From assembly GCA_033558025.1 (NCBI GenBank), contig JAUCEF010000010.1:2071001-2135000 (forward strand): a stretch of 64,000 nt of DNA, written 5' to 3'. Source of the stretch: Phytophthora sp. 'mugwort'. Taxonomy: Eukaryota > Oomycota > Peronosporomycetes > Peronosporales > Peronosporaceae. The position numbers were made by a program, and so were the translations under genes. Below are positions 43,172-54,529 of this stretch, one piece after another (positions within the stretch are counted from its first letter, which is position 1; the number at the start of each line of letters is the position of its first letter). The notes below the pieces were generated by a model. It saw only the letters and a list, made by a program, of their open reading frames with translations, made no database searches and was not told where the DNA came from.

Positions 43172-44274
43172 TCACCCTTGAAAAGGATAGTGCACGCACC
43201 CATAAGAAAATTCAATCGATGCACCCTTCGCCACCAGTGACCGAATTGAGACCTGGCACCTATCCAAACCAGGGACATACAGAACTCCAGTCACTTTCAT
43301 CATATGACCTCCAGTAACCAGGAATCGCACAGTTGGCACTCCAAGTGCACGCAGGCGCTGTTCACTGGCGACCACGATATCCGTCGCATCTTGCAGCGGC
43401 CGAAACTCGACAAAATCCTCTCGATCGTGCGTCATGTGCGCGCTAGCTCCACTATCTAGCAGCCACGAAGTCGCTATCTCTCTCGTCAGAGAGAACACAA
43501 ACTCATCTCCGTTTCCTCCTTTTCTGAGCTGCGGGCACTCACGTGCGCTTGTAGCCAAACTGGTTGCACTCAAACATTAATCAGTAAACTTCATTGTTGT
43601 GCGTTTTCCTCGCGGCTGATTGCGCTGACCGCTTCGACAACCCTGCTGACCAGCTCCATATCCACGGCAACGCTGTCCAGTCCGTGACCCACGAGATCCA
43701 GCATCATTGTTGCGTCGACTGCCACCATTTAAGCCATGCGTAGACACATTGAAAAAAAAATGTTTAACGCTTCCTCTTGAGTCTCGCGTTTCTTGAGAGT
43801 GTCCGACTCGCGGCGCAGCATCTCCTTAGCATCCATCAACGTCACAGACGTATGCGCTTCACTTATCTTCACCACGGCGTCGTACTCACTCGACATGCTC
43901 CCCAGCAGTATCACGAGCTTTTCGTCATCGTTCAGCTGATGTCCGACGGCTGACAGCCGCAAACATAGGTCGTCAAACTTCAGTAGATGATCCATCAAAT
44001 CGGCACCGGGCGACATCTGGAACTCATGACGTTTCTTGCGAAGCTGGACTCGGTTGTGTAAGTTCTGCTCGACGAAGAACTCCCGCAGCGTTTCCCACGA
44101 TTCCGTGGCCGAATTTGAGTCAAGGATCATCGACAGGTAAACCGGACTCAGCAATTTGAAGATGTCAGTCAGCGCTTTGAAATCGGCGGCTTTCCACGTC
44201 TCGGTCTCCCGCTTAGCTGCATTTTCAGGCTTCATCTCCACATGGTCCAACAGGTCTTTCTTCGCGAGTGCCAT
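43172..44274 (-). pseudogene. Copia-2 gag and protease remnant
   Basis: Gag starts MALAKKDLLDHVEM at 44274 and runs to 43729 (UBN2 type; LLSPVYLSMILDSNSATE, LLGSMSSEYDAVV). A Gly/Arg-rich region and a zinc knuckle (ECNQFGYKRT, 43580) follow in a shifted frame with a stop. The protease part (43573-43172) has WLLDSGASAHMTHD and VTGVLYVPGLDRCQVSI, with the catalytic Asp kept. Confidence 0.8.
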
Positions 44275-44355
44275 GCGGCAGTTAAACTCCCAATAGAAAA
44301 ATAGTTATCCTCTCGGAGACAATTGTTAGAACCCAGCGTACTTGGGCTCATAACC

Positions 44356-44580
44356 AAAAACGACTTGAACTCTTCTGTGCGGTGCAGTGTAAAATGGAAA
44401 GTAAGATTACAATGAAAAGAGGTTAGCTGTTGATCCACAAGTTCTCCACGGCTCCTACATTCTAGAATCCTGGCAAACTTGATCATTCCTTGGCGAAACA
44501 TCGACGACCATCATTCATTGCAAGTTGTTGTTGCTCTTGTGTTTAGCCCACAATCTATGACGTGTGCAGTGCACTTAGCA
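44356..44580 (-). repeat. Copia-2 5' LTR
   Basis: 225 bp, minus strand, beginning TGCTAAGTGCA and ending near AGTCGTTTTT, two bases before the primer-binding site. Confidence 0.85.
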
Positions 44581-45899
44581 AGCTGCGCAGAAGCCGGGGA
44601 GTAAGCAGAAGGTCGCTCCACCTTATTCAGATGACTACAACACGCGGACTGTTGATCAGCTCACGTAAACTGGCAGTGGCGAAGAACAGCAATAGGGCGG
44701 ATCGAGTTCGATTTACAGGATACGACGAGTCTTAAATAGCAGTAGAGCTGATTATTTTGAACCGCCGTCTTGGAAAGAGCAGTAGTGGTACAGGGAAGGA
44801 CGCTGATGAGCGACGTTCACGCCAACTTTGTACCGCTTACATAACGTTCTCTTCTCTGAAGCATTCTTCGCTCACTTCATCGCCTCGGGAGATACTTTAA
44901 CTCGCGCGAGCTTGACGAATGAGGTCGTCAATTCTGGGAGGAAGTGGCGGAGGCATTCAACAGTCAGCGACGATTTCGATCTCTTGTGTCTGAAAATTAT
45001 CTTTTTGATGACATTAAGCCGCAGCGGATCACAACGTATTCGCGCTAAGTTGAAGGCTATGTAGAGAGAGTATAGTACACCCTTCGCTGCTGTTGATGGA
45101 AGGTACCAGCCGTCTGGGTCGCATAACGAGTTCTGGACATTTTGTGCTGGCGATAAAATAGCCATGTAGGTGCGTATTTGATGTGAACAGCGTGGGGCTG
45201 GCCGTGGGTTATGTGCATCCTGTGTAGATGAAGAGAATGAAGACGATATGAAGACTTTGGCTGAGACGAAAAAGTCAAATCGAAAACGTCAGAAACAAGA
45301 AGATCGAAGAAGCTGTATTGATTCTGTTGCGATTCTTACCGATGCTGTCAACAGGTCAGTAGATCTGAAGTTGCCAGTATTAAAGCGAGCTGATCGAAGA
45401 GAAAACCGCTATAGCCCGACTCAAACGTGAGAAAATGCAGCATGATGTGCTACTGGCGAAATTGGCTGCAATTGATGAGATCCTGGCTCGCCGTCGGCAA
45501 GACTAGCGATAGTCGACGAACAAATGCATGAATGACTTCAAAGAGCATGGACGCCACCAAGCCCAAGGGTGAATGTAAAGCTGCTATGCGCCGTGTACTG
45601 ACAGCACATAATAAATTCCACGAGCGTCAAGATCAGATCGTGGGGAGTTAGCACGAATCGCTGTTGCTGAAGGCCGATACATATTGTATCTCTGAATACG
45701 ATACAGCACTATTTTGCGGAATATATGAGCATTCACAACAGGTAAGCCCCGAGGTGCTGTTTCATTCGGCGACTGTGTGCGTAAACCTAGGGTTTCTAGC
45801 GCGATAAAATCTCTTGTGATGCAACAGAGATACTCCCGCTGTTGGTTATCCGGATGCGTTTGTTAATACAGTAATTGCGCAGCTTCATGCAAGATTGGA
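44581..45899. other. Unassigned region right of Copia-2
   Basis: A plus-strand frame at 45240-45510 is Lys/Arg/Glu/Leu-rich with coiled-coil character (KKSNRKRQKQEDRRS; MQHDVLLAKLAAIDEILARR after a frameshift). It resembles the C-terminal tail of transposon DNA-binding proteins. No other gene seen. Confidence 0.35.
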
Positions 45900-46340
45900 T
45901 GACTAGCCCTGCGTGACAAAATCAACAGCTAGCGGACGCTTAAATATCTGTCCTTTCTTCACAAGGAGCCAGAAAAAAAAAAACATTTCTACATACTTCG
46001 GATACGGAGCCGGGATAGGTACAATCTGTAATCGGAGGCTCGTACGACTTGATTTCAGATTTTGTGTAAGGTACGAGCACTGCAGACGACAATAGATATG
46101 TGTTATCGCCAATAACATAATACCCAAACGGCAGCTTTGCGATAGCGGGACTCAATGGTCATTTCCTATAGGCGACACTGTTGCAACTTTACCAGGCAAG
46201 TTAAAGCAGTATCCTATCAATCTACAAGCTGCATCGCATATAGCTTGTACGTTGATTCAATGCCAAAGTTAACGACGCTAAAAATGAAGACACGTTTGAA
46301 ACTTCACGACTTGTAGGAGGCTTAGTAGTACACAGCCATC
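45900..46340 (-). pseudogene. Harbinger/DDE_4-like transposase fragment
   Basis: The minus strand reads VQAICDAA and GYCFNLPGKV in broken frames near 46240-46180, then PAIAKLPFGYYVIGDNTYLL with VLVPYTKSEI (46150-46060). GD-x-x-Y-L-L followed by PY is the conserved third part of PIF/Harbinger DDE_4 transposases. The rest has decayed. Confidence 0.55.
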
Positions 46341-47752
46341 CATTCACACAACCAACACACACTGTCAATCTTTTATTCCTGCTGATATCCGCAAACTACA
46401 GCTATACTGATAGATGCAATGCCGTGTGATACGATACCGTGGGCGAGTGCATATTGCTTCCACAACAGTAGCGTTGAATACAGAGTTGCTAAAACCAGCA
46501 ATGGCTCTAATTGAGTACACAAGCTCTCGCTTATATTCTCTAATACAAACGTCCGCCTGAATCTGCATCAGATGTTCTGCCTCAAACCAACTGACGGAGG
46601 GTTCATGAAATCGCTGTCTGCGATCTTTTTCTGCATCAAAAGCAGCTAACATTCTTCGTGATTTTTCTTGCTGTTGCTATTGGACCTTCTTTTCAATACG
46701 TACCCACAGTTTGGGCCTCGGATCCGATCGGTTTGGTGATCGCAGCGTTGTCTGTTAAGCAAGGGTCGTTTTGTTCGGTTGCCACAGTTATCGTTTTTCT
46801 CTTCGTCTATCGACGGCGTCTTCGAGACAGACCCAGAACTATTTCTGCTTGTCGGGGTTGGCCGTGTGCGACGTTTCAAAGGTAACTTCACGGACTTGCT
46901 TAGCACGACGAGTGAATCAAGTTAAGTGGTGATGCTGGCTTCGGATGTTTGTTGCGTTTTTCTTTCTTTCTTTCTTTTTCAGTGAGGTACATTGATGGTC
47001 TCTTTGTCGCTAACGACTTCCTATGTCCGTCCTAGTTATCGCCCGTATGTCGAAGGCTAGCGTCCTTCCGGCCTAAGCTTGCGCTTTTCCGATCGTGCCA
47101 CCAGCCTTAAAGACTGGCGGCCACAACATCTTCTTGTGCTATATGGTCCGTATCATCGACCCAATAGGCCATATCCCCATCTATGTGCTGAAGGATTTCT
47201 TTCCACTCAGGCGCGTGCGCATCCTGGTCCAACAAGTATCGTTTCTTGCTGGCCTTCGTTGCCAATGCTTTGTCGAGTAGGGCCTTCATCATCATGTTCC
47301 TTCGCTGGGATGGTAACGCCACCGCCTCTATATGTCACAGGAGACCCCAGAACAGGTCCGTAGGACTCAGCGGTTTACGCTATTTACATTAAGATAGGAT
47401 CAGCAATTTGTCGCTTTCGGTTACCAGCTTGCTTGCAGGGCATCATTTCATCCATGCTGTATTCACTTCAGTGAACCGCGCAATTTCAAGAGTAGAACAC
47501 GGTACGCGCCACAGCCAGCGAGAGTGATGAATAGCAGTAGGCCAGGTCAAAGTATTCATAATGTCGAATATAAGCACAACCAGATTGCTTACTGCGGTCT
47601 CAACGACGCGTTGTGAGTAACAGCTATTTGTTTCATGGCAGTAATTACTGGGCGCGTAGCAGCGCTAGTAATATTGTTGACATCATACAGTACACGCAGT
47701 TCTTCGTACCTAATTGTTTTACACGACTGCATCAAAGCAGTAAGTTTTTTAA
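46341..47752. other. Unassigned region left of the helicase relic
   Basis: Minus-strand frames at 46365-46652 and 46646-46906 are continuous but not recognised; they may belong to the Harbinger-like element (the second is basic and Ser/Arg-rich, possibly a DNA-binding part). A CTTT microsatellite lies at 46964-46978. The remainder shows no gene. Confidence 0.35.
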
Positions 47753-48280
47753 TCAATCGAGTTCAAGTACAATATATTCCCGGGGTCGAACTCTCGATAT
47801 TGCGACAGAGGCAAATGAAGTATTGGAACATAGGCAGAGAGGAATGCACGTAAGAGCCTGCACTTTATGAACCGTCATTGCATATGCTAACCGTACAGGC
47901 ATATCCTCGCGAAAATGTTTTGAATCGCTTGACTTCTTCGTCGGCCCATTCTCCTTAGAACAATAGGTGCTGTGACCTTGGACCGACTTAGAAATTATGG
48001 TACTGTTGCGTCGCTGAGCCGTTCCCAACGGCTTTGGAGAATCGGGAAAGGCACAGTCGATGACTATATTGGCCGTGTCGTGCTGGCTTTGGTTGATCTG
48101 TGTCCCAAGTACGTGCAGTGGCCTTCTCCTACCGAGAGGAGGCAAACATCTCGACGAATTGCGACGATTGGATTCAAGGGATGCGTTGGTTTTGTCGATG
48201 ACACAACTATTTTGCTTCGCAAAAGCCCAGCGTCGACGGCGAGTGTTATTATTTTTTTTTTTTACAGAAAACAACATCAC
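47753..48280 (-). pseudogene. PIF1-like helicase C-terminal fragment
   Basis: The end of this minus-strand frame reads MPVRLAYAMTVHKVQALT and then FASVAISRVRPREYIVLELD. These match helicase motifs V (AMT-H-K-QG-T) and VI (V-SRV) of PIF1-like helicases, as carried by Helitrons; the Gly of motif V is Ala. Earlier codons are basic and do not match, so the fragment is truncated. It could be Helitron debris or a host PIF1 duplicate. Confidence 0.55.
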
Positions 48281-50691
48281 AGTTTAAATGCTTTAGGTAG
48301 GGTGTGATGATCATCGACGTGCTAGTTCTACCTCTGGGTGGATAACACCTACCGATAAATGAACTTGCTAAGGAATCGCATAAGGGCCAATATGTTTCAA
48401 AGAGTGAGTATTTGCTGCCAAATTCGGCATACCCAGCTGATCTTTCCCATAACAGGATAGTTCCACACACAACTCGAACTTATGCGAAACTGAAGTCGAA
48501 AAGACTTCGACATTTTGTGGCTCATTCTCCTGTGACTAACGATCACACGATAGGAGTGCTAAGGAACCGACGGGGTTCCCCCAACGATTGCGGACGCCGC
48601 TGAACAGCGATGAAAGTCTCGATGCTCTACAGAGTTGGATGGCGGCCTGCGTCGCGCTTCCCAATAACTTGACGGGCAATTGCGACGAGTGGGAGAATTG
48701 CAAGGTTTTTGCGGATGAAGAAGATGATGATATGGACTCGAAGACGTTACCGGCGATGAAGGTCCACTTTTAGTTTTCGCTGAAAAATTAAACTGCATGT
48801 CATTGCCAAGTGGAGTAGTCAGCAGCAACTCTATATCTGCTGATTTCGCGCTTCCAGTATGCCGCTCAGCAACACAGGCCATGTAGTTTCGTTCTTCCGG
48901 GGTGCGGCCCAGCACATTAGTTACGGATTGCCCAGAATGTCGCTGTAGTTAACTGGTTGCCCGCAATGTCGCTGTAAGTCTTGCCCGGTGGTATGGTAGC
49001 ATCTGGGTGGCCAGTAACACCGACTAGAAGATCACGAAAAGCTGCCGCTGATACTAAGTTGTAAGACCAAGCTGGAGCACGTAAGTCAGTTAGCACGAGG
49101 GGGATAACACATAAGGAGAAACGCACTGTATCGTACCAGCCAGCGCAATATACCCAGTTATTTACCTTGACTTACTCGCGTCTGCCACCAAATTTTTCTT
49201 GCGCTTGGCTGGCAGTTCTCTGACGAACTAGGTTCGTAACTTCGTAACTGTCTTGACGCTTTCTACCGTTATCCTTTTCCAAATTTACATTGTATCGGTC
49301 GGTCCCTCTAAACCGAAGCTGTTGCTCCTTGATGGACATGTCATGGTCTTTGTGAGCATTTCGATTGTGCCTTCGTGTTACTAGCGTTGCTGGACTTGCA
49401 AGTCGACTGTTCCAGGTCTTCGGTTTCAAGGAAACCAGGCAGATGTACGTAAATAGTTTGCCCTTATGCGAAACTGGAGCCCCGAATCGAAGAATCAATT
49501 GCCAAATCGGGTCCGTCGCGTTCGCCTGGAGGCGTGCATGATCTCGCCTTGTACCCTGTTTATGGTTCCTTGATATTCATTCGGCTCCTGTAGAGCGAGG
49601 TTGATCATCGTAGCCTAGCTGGACACCGGTACCGGACTGGCTGATTGGGGTAAGCTTCTGAGAAGCGCTGTCGGGGTACGCGAACTTTGGGACACACTCG
49701 CGGCTACAAAACCTGCATTGACAACGAGTTTATATTTTAGTGCGAAGGATGTGATACCAGTTAGGGTTTGCAGTGTCACCGTTTACCGTTTAGATAGCTC
49801 CGCGTTGGTACACAGCTCGATGCCGCGCAAATGACGCACAAAAATGGCAATGGACACGATGGACATGTCTCTGGTACAACTTCCCAGGAACAGCCAATCT
49901 TAGCACGCGTCGTCGCTTATTGACTCCTACGTGAGGATTCGAGAATACGTGCAAAGGGCGGTCGGAGAAGGGGAATTCATTCACCCATTGCGCGCGGCCT
50001 TTGGAGCTATTTGCACAGATATTGTAGGATTTTAGCTACTAATTACTAAACATCAACAGTCGGTTGGTACGTTAGACTGTCAGCAGTACCTTTTTTATTT
50101 AACGTCACGCTTTTTAAGCCTGTCCATTGGACAAAAGACTGCCGAGCGAAGCGAAGGCGCCGATATCAGTAAACCTCTTCGTATCTAGCGGGACCGGAGG
50201 GCCCGCCCATCCTACCGAAGCCCAAGGCGTAGGTAGCTCCGATTCTAACCTAACACATAGAGTTGTGGAGCGAGCCTCTGCGAGTGGAGCTGGGGTGTTT
50301 TCTACTGGGGCATAACATAGGTAGCTTTCTTAGTAGTGGAGCGAGCTCTAGAGCGAGCGAAACGGGCTCCCTCTAAACGTTCACTACCGCCGCGCAGAGC
50401 TGGGAAACCCATATTGCGATTGTAAGATTGAGGGATATTGTTGATTGGAATCATTGATGGAGAGCCGAGCTCAATCTCCAATCTGATTGTAAAATTTGGA
50501 CCAACAAAACTCATGACCAATCAGCACTACAAAGAATTGATTCCGCCAATGAGATTGCCTCGAGCGAGCCCATAGGCAGACTCGCATTCGTTGGCGCGCT
50601 AACGTCGCTCGCTTCGCGTCAAAACGGAAGTCGTCCTACGCATGCATATTTCAACCGTCCTACTAAGCAATTTGCTTCCAGATCCAAACTA
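48281..50691. other. Unassigned region before hAT-5
   Basis: Minus-strand frames at 48559-48915 and 48917-49126 are open and may be decayed transposon ORFs, perhaps of the same element as the helicase fragment. At 50250-50620 the word GAGCGAGC recurs several times. No gene supported. Confidence 0.35.
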
Positions 50692-50752
50692 AGCTGCCAT
50701 AACGTGGCTCTCGCACTCGGTCCATGAGTGCGAGAGCCACGTTATGGCAGCT
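50692..50752. repeat. Perfect 27-bp inverted repeat, 7-nt loop
   Basis: Arm 50692-50718 (starting AGCTGCCATAACGTGG) is fully complementary to 50726-50752; loop GGTCCAT. It lies just before the zinc finger of hAT-5. Confidence 0.9.
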
Positions 50753-52338
50753 ATGAAGAACACTGACAGTATTCGCGTGGTGTTCAAGAATCCGACTTTA
50801 CGAACCGTACGTGTGACATCTGCGGTGTCGTCGTAAAGCAACCCAAGCAGGCTGGACACAAGAACCTTATCTCACATCTTCAAAGCCTACCACAACGGTT
50901 ATGAAGAGGCAGCGGCAGAGTGTGTAAAAACCTCGTGCGCTTCCATGACCAGCATGTTCGTTCACAAGGACGCCGCCGACACATACGGCTGGGCCAAGTT
51001 TGTCGCTCTAAAGAACTTCCCTTTCGCTCATGTGGATGACCCGGTTATTCGTGGTGCCGTCTGTTACAAGCCGATGGATCGAAAGACCATGCTGAAGCAG
51101 ATGGCATCACTTGTTGAAGTAATCGACTCCAAGATCTGCGACGACTTCGCAGGCGAAAACTTTGTTCTCATTTTGGATGGCTTCACGGATGCGGCGGAGC
51201 ATGCAATTGCCATATTTGCTGCCACAAAGAACGGTCTACGATTCTTGGCATTCTCCCCTTTCCAAGACGAGACCTAGATGACTGCAGCCGAGCATATCGA
51301 CTTTTTGGATTTGATCCTTGATCAGTATAGCCTCGATGTAGCCAACATGGTTGCTATAGTGGCGGATATCATGGAGATCAGTAAAGCGATTGCACGTCAA
51401 ATCAAGGTACCAATGATCGAGTGTGCTGCGCATCGCTTCAATCTCGGTGCTGGTCAGTGGTTTAAGCCATACATGCCTCTTATAAAGAAAATGAGTGTTA
51501 TGATGAAAAAGATGAAGACAGTAAAACGTGTGGGTAGGTTGAAACTAAGTGGGTGCAACGTCAAACCTGTCGCGCTGCATGAACTGCGTTGGAGTGGCTG
51601 TTACCGGATGCTCAAACGCTTTGAGGAACTTCAGCCCTTCCTGCACTTGCTCATGGACGACTGCGACGTCGAACGCGACGACGAGACAGATGACGCGCCC
51701 GTCACCGAAAGCTGCACCGAAATTCGTCGTATCCCTCTGGTTGATCGGATACCTTCCGCAAGTGAGCTGCGCTGCTAGATAAGATGACTGCTTTCGACGT
51801 GATCACGACCCGGCTTCAACGGCAGGACATGACGCTCACCACTGTTCGTGATATGTTTGATGTGGTTATGGAAAAACATGCTGGTCTGGATAGATATCTA
51901 GCACCTGATGGCCAGGTGGTTGAATTTCCCGATTTTGAAGCCGGTTTGGTTAAAGTACAATGCGGTGGGGAGAAAACACTGCTGGGAGTGGAACGGATAG
52001 CAGTCGCTCGCTTGTTGTGTTCCCCAAGTACGTCAACTCGTCAGCCCAACGGGGCGGCTCCTGCTGGTCGGTCGAAGCAAAAATGCACGGCGGGGGAACT
52101 TGATGAAGCGATTACCAAGAAGGATCGACAGCGTGCGTCCAAAGCGTCTAAGTACGTTGAAACCGAATGGATCCCTGCGAGTTCTGTAGGTGCGAAACGC
52201 CTTTTCTCGATCGTTAAGTGCTCGGTTGGATATCTCCGCAAGAGCATGTGCGCTTCCACTCTAGAAGTGATGTTTTTGAAGTTGAACTGGGATTTAGTTA
52301 CTCTGGTCTCGGTGTCAACGGCGATCGAGAAGGCGTAG
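50753..52338 (+). pseudogene. hAT transposase, nearly full length (hAT-5)
   Basis: A BED-type zinc finger is coded at 50800-50900 (FTNRTCDICGVVVKQ ... GHKNLISHL). After a frame change, an ORF from 50945 carries the core (FVLILDGFTDAAEHAIAIFA), a TAG at 51277, the second part (VPMIECAAHRFNLGAGQWF, LHELRWSGCYRMLKRFEEL), a TAG at 51776, and the third part (VVEFPDFEAGLVKV) with the dimerisation end (PASSVGAKRLFSIVKCSVGY). Only two stops and one or two frameshifts interrupt it, so it decayed recently. It is the best-preserved of the window's hAT genes. Confidence 0.8.
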
Positions 52339-52448
52339 AACATTGAGCACAACGACGACAGTGACGGAGAGTGATAACAATAATTTGACAATTGCAGCTC
52401 TTGAGATTGTCCATATTGCAATTATTGGTTGTCTTGCTACTGAGTTCT

Positions 52449-52814
52449 TGTAACGGGGTTACATGAAGAGTGCCAAGTCACTCTTCAGAGCAGGTGTACC
52501 CAATTACACTAAGTGATGTAGCTAAACATACCTATGACGTCGACGGTAATGACGTCATGGATAGGTACAACAGATATGGCACAAGACCTCAGAGCCACTC
52601 AATAGGATAACATCTAGGGAACTTTATTGGTGACTAATAGTTAGTATGTGGACGCATTAAAAGGGGTCACCTATAAATATATTCAAACTTAATTCTACCT
52701 GATTTTGGTAACAGTCCCACAGGCCAGGGACTAGTGAACTGCCGTTCACCGAGAGTTTGTATACTCTCCGGAAGTCACACTTCCTACGTGCAAGGTGTTG
52801 TGTGCCCCGTCACA
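52449..52814 (+). mobile_element. Solo LTR, Gypsy type
   Basis: 366 bp beginning TGTAACGGGG and ending CCCCGTCACA, flanked by the perfect 5-bp duplication GTTCT (52444-52448 and 52815-52819). The terminal motif is that of the nested Gypsy LTR at 13471, so both belong to related families. TATAAATATATTC near 52673 is a possible LTR promoter box. Its interior has been lost by LTR-LTR recombination. Confidence 0.9.
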
Positions 52815-54520
52815 GTTCTCAGTCAATAAATATCTATATTTCCCAGTTCTGACCGCCGCGTAGCAGCTGCGCATGTCTAGTACTTTATTAATACTAGTAA
52901 GCTTGACTTGGGAACTATATCATAAGTAGTAGTAGTAGTAGTAGTAGAACAAATTTCTGAATTACTAGTGACGCCTATTGATAACAATACTTTTATGGCG
53001 TCGCACACTTTGTGACTTTCAGTTTGTGACGGTGGACGTTTATATCAGCTCAACATTTTGTGACGCGTATATTTCCGTTGCAGAACGGGACACATAGATT
53101 CCCGATCGACAAGTCTAACCGACCCATAGAGATCATTGCTGATCTGGCTGAGCAGACACAAATTAGCACCACAATCAAGACTGGGCTGCGGATAGGTCAA
53201 TATAAGTCGCGACCACCTTGAGCACTGGCGTCCACATAGCACCTCGGACGCAGTGTAACGTTGAGCTGGGAGACGTCGAAACCTCTGCAAAGACCGACAA
53301 GCACTCCTCACCCACCTCTCCGGTGTCCTCCAGAGCTACGCGAAGGCGAATTGGCCGAAGAACGTGTCAACGACATATTGGTCAAGTCGAGCTGGTCCGT
53401 TGTCGCGGCTTCAGAGGGTAAGTCGAACCCAAACCAGATCCACTGACGCGCTGTCGGCCGGGATTCGACCCTCGTACGAGTTCACACCCCAACAATCTCC
53501 ATACAGTGCTGCGAAAGCCGTCGTCGTCAAACACTCGGTAACGAATTGAATGCGTGTACTTGGCCGTCCAGACTCAGCTTCATATACAATGTTGACTCAG
53601 CCAGAGCCGCCGCAACAGTGAACAGCGAGCACTCCAGCGTTACGTCGATGCTAGCAAACAAGCGGAGCATAAGCAGGGCAACCAGCAACGACGGGTGCGT
53701 TTTGGTCGCATCCGTGTCAGTACCAAGTGGAGTAATGAAGACCGACGTCGGTACCAGGAACCAACGGCAACCCTAGCGAACTACTGACTTCCTTGGATCG
53801 ATATGGCTGGTAAAACTGTCCCTAATTTGCAGCGTATGCCCCCAACGAAATGGTGTTGTGTGTCTGACGTCGCTGATCAACAAACGCATGGAAGACGTCC
53901 TGTACTGCCACAACTAGTGTGTTGTGTTTGCGAAGCAGTAGCGCTGAGGCCTGTCCACGTAATGCTAGGTACTTTGGCTCCACATAGACCAACGAAAGGA
54001 CCTCATCGACGAGTGCTGCAATTGAGACGGGGCCATCTGTACGGCCATCTCGGAACTCCTCACTGAATCTCGCATTGTTCATGTTTCGTACATTAAGCAA
54101 CTGCGAAAGATCGTCGAAGAGATCGGCCACGAGATGACAAAACTGCTTGCAAGACCAACTTTGAGAAGAAATACTCGACCGCGTGTCAGAATCTCGGGGC
54201 TGGCTAGGTGCTGAAGTCTTGGCGATCGATAGTAACATCTGCTGTTACCCGAGGCGAAGAGAACGCGTCCAGACTGGACTCCAGTAGCAGATCCGCACAC
54301 GACCGCAGTACCATCTGCTCACGAACGGGATCCGTGACCGCCGCGATGAGGTTAAGATTCGGTGGACCAGCCAATAAGTTTTTCAACGCAAACGTCGACG
54401 CGACATCTGCAACCAGCGCGCGCGCAGTTGCATCCGCTGCAGGATCCCTGGTTGGGTTTGCCCTGTTTGTCGGTGGGACCTCGGCCAGCCATCGGCGCTG
54501 GATGCGGAAATCCATTGGTG
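52815..54520. other. Unassigned region with a decayed minus-strand ORF
   Basis: An AGT/GTA microsatellite lies at 52926-52948. Minus-strand frames at 54238-53822 (FCHLVADLFDDLSQLLNV, VDEVLSLVYVEPKYLAL) and 53776-53546 look like coherent protein in broken frames; I do not recognise the family. Confidence 0.35.
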
Positions 54521-54529
54521 AAATCCATT

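Larger units (their letters stand above)
39721..44580 (-). mobile_element. Nearly complete Copia element (Copia-2), minus strand
   Basis: 4860 bp flanked by the 5-bp duplication AGCTG (39716-39720 and 44581-44585). LTRs are 224 and 225 bp and about 95 % alike. Next to the right LTR the minus strand has GGTTATGAGCCC (primer-binding site); next to the left LTR it has the polypurine tract GAGGGGGAG. Every Copia domain is present in order, but with frameshifts, so the element is inactive. Confidence 0.9.

Noticed and set aside
52922..52950. Array of AGT units as a CRISPR or satellite
   Set aside because: It is a plain trinucleotide microsatellite with about eight units and no spacers.
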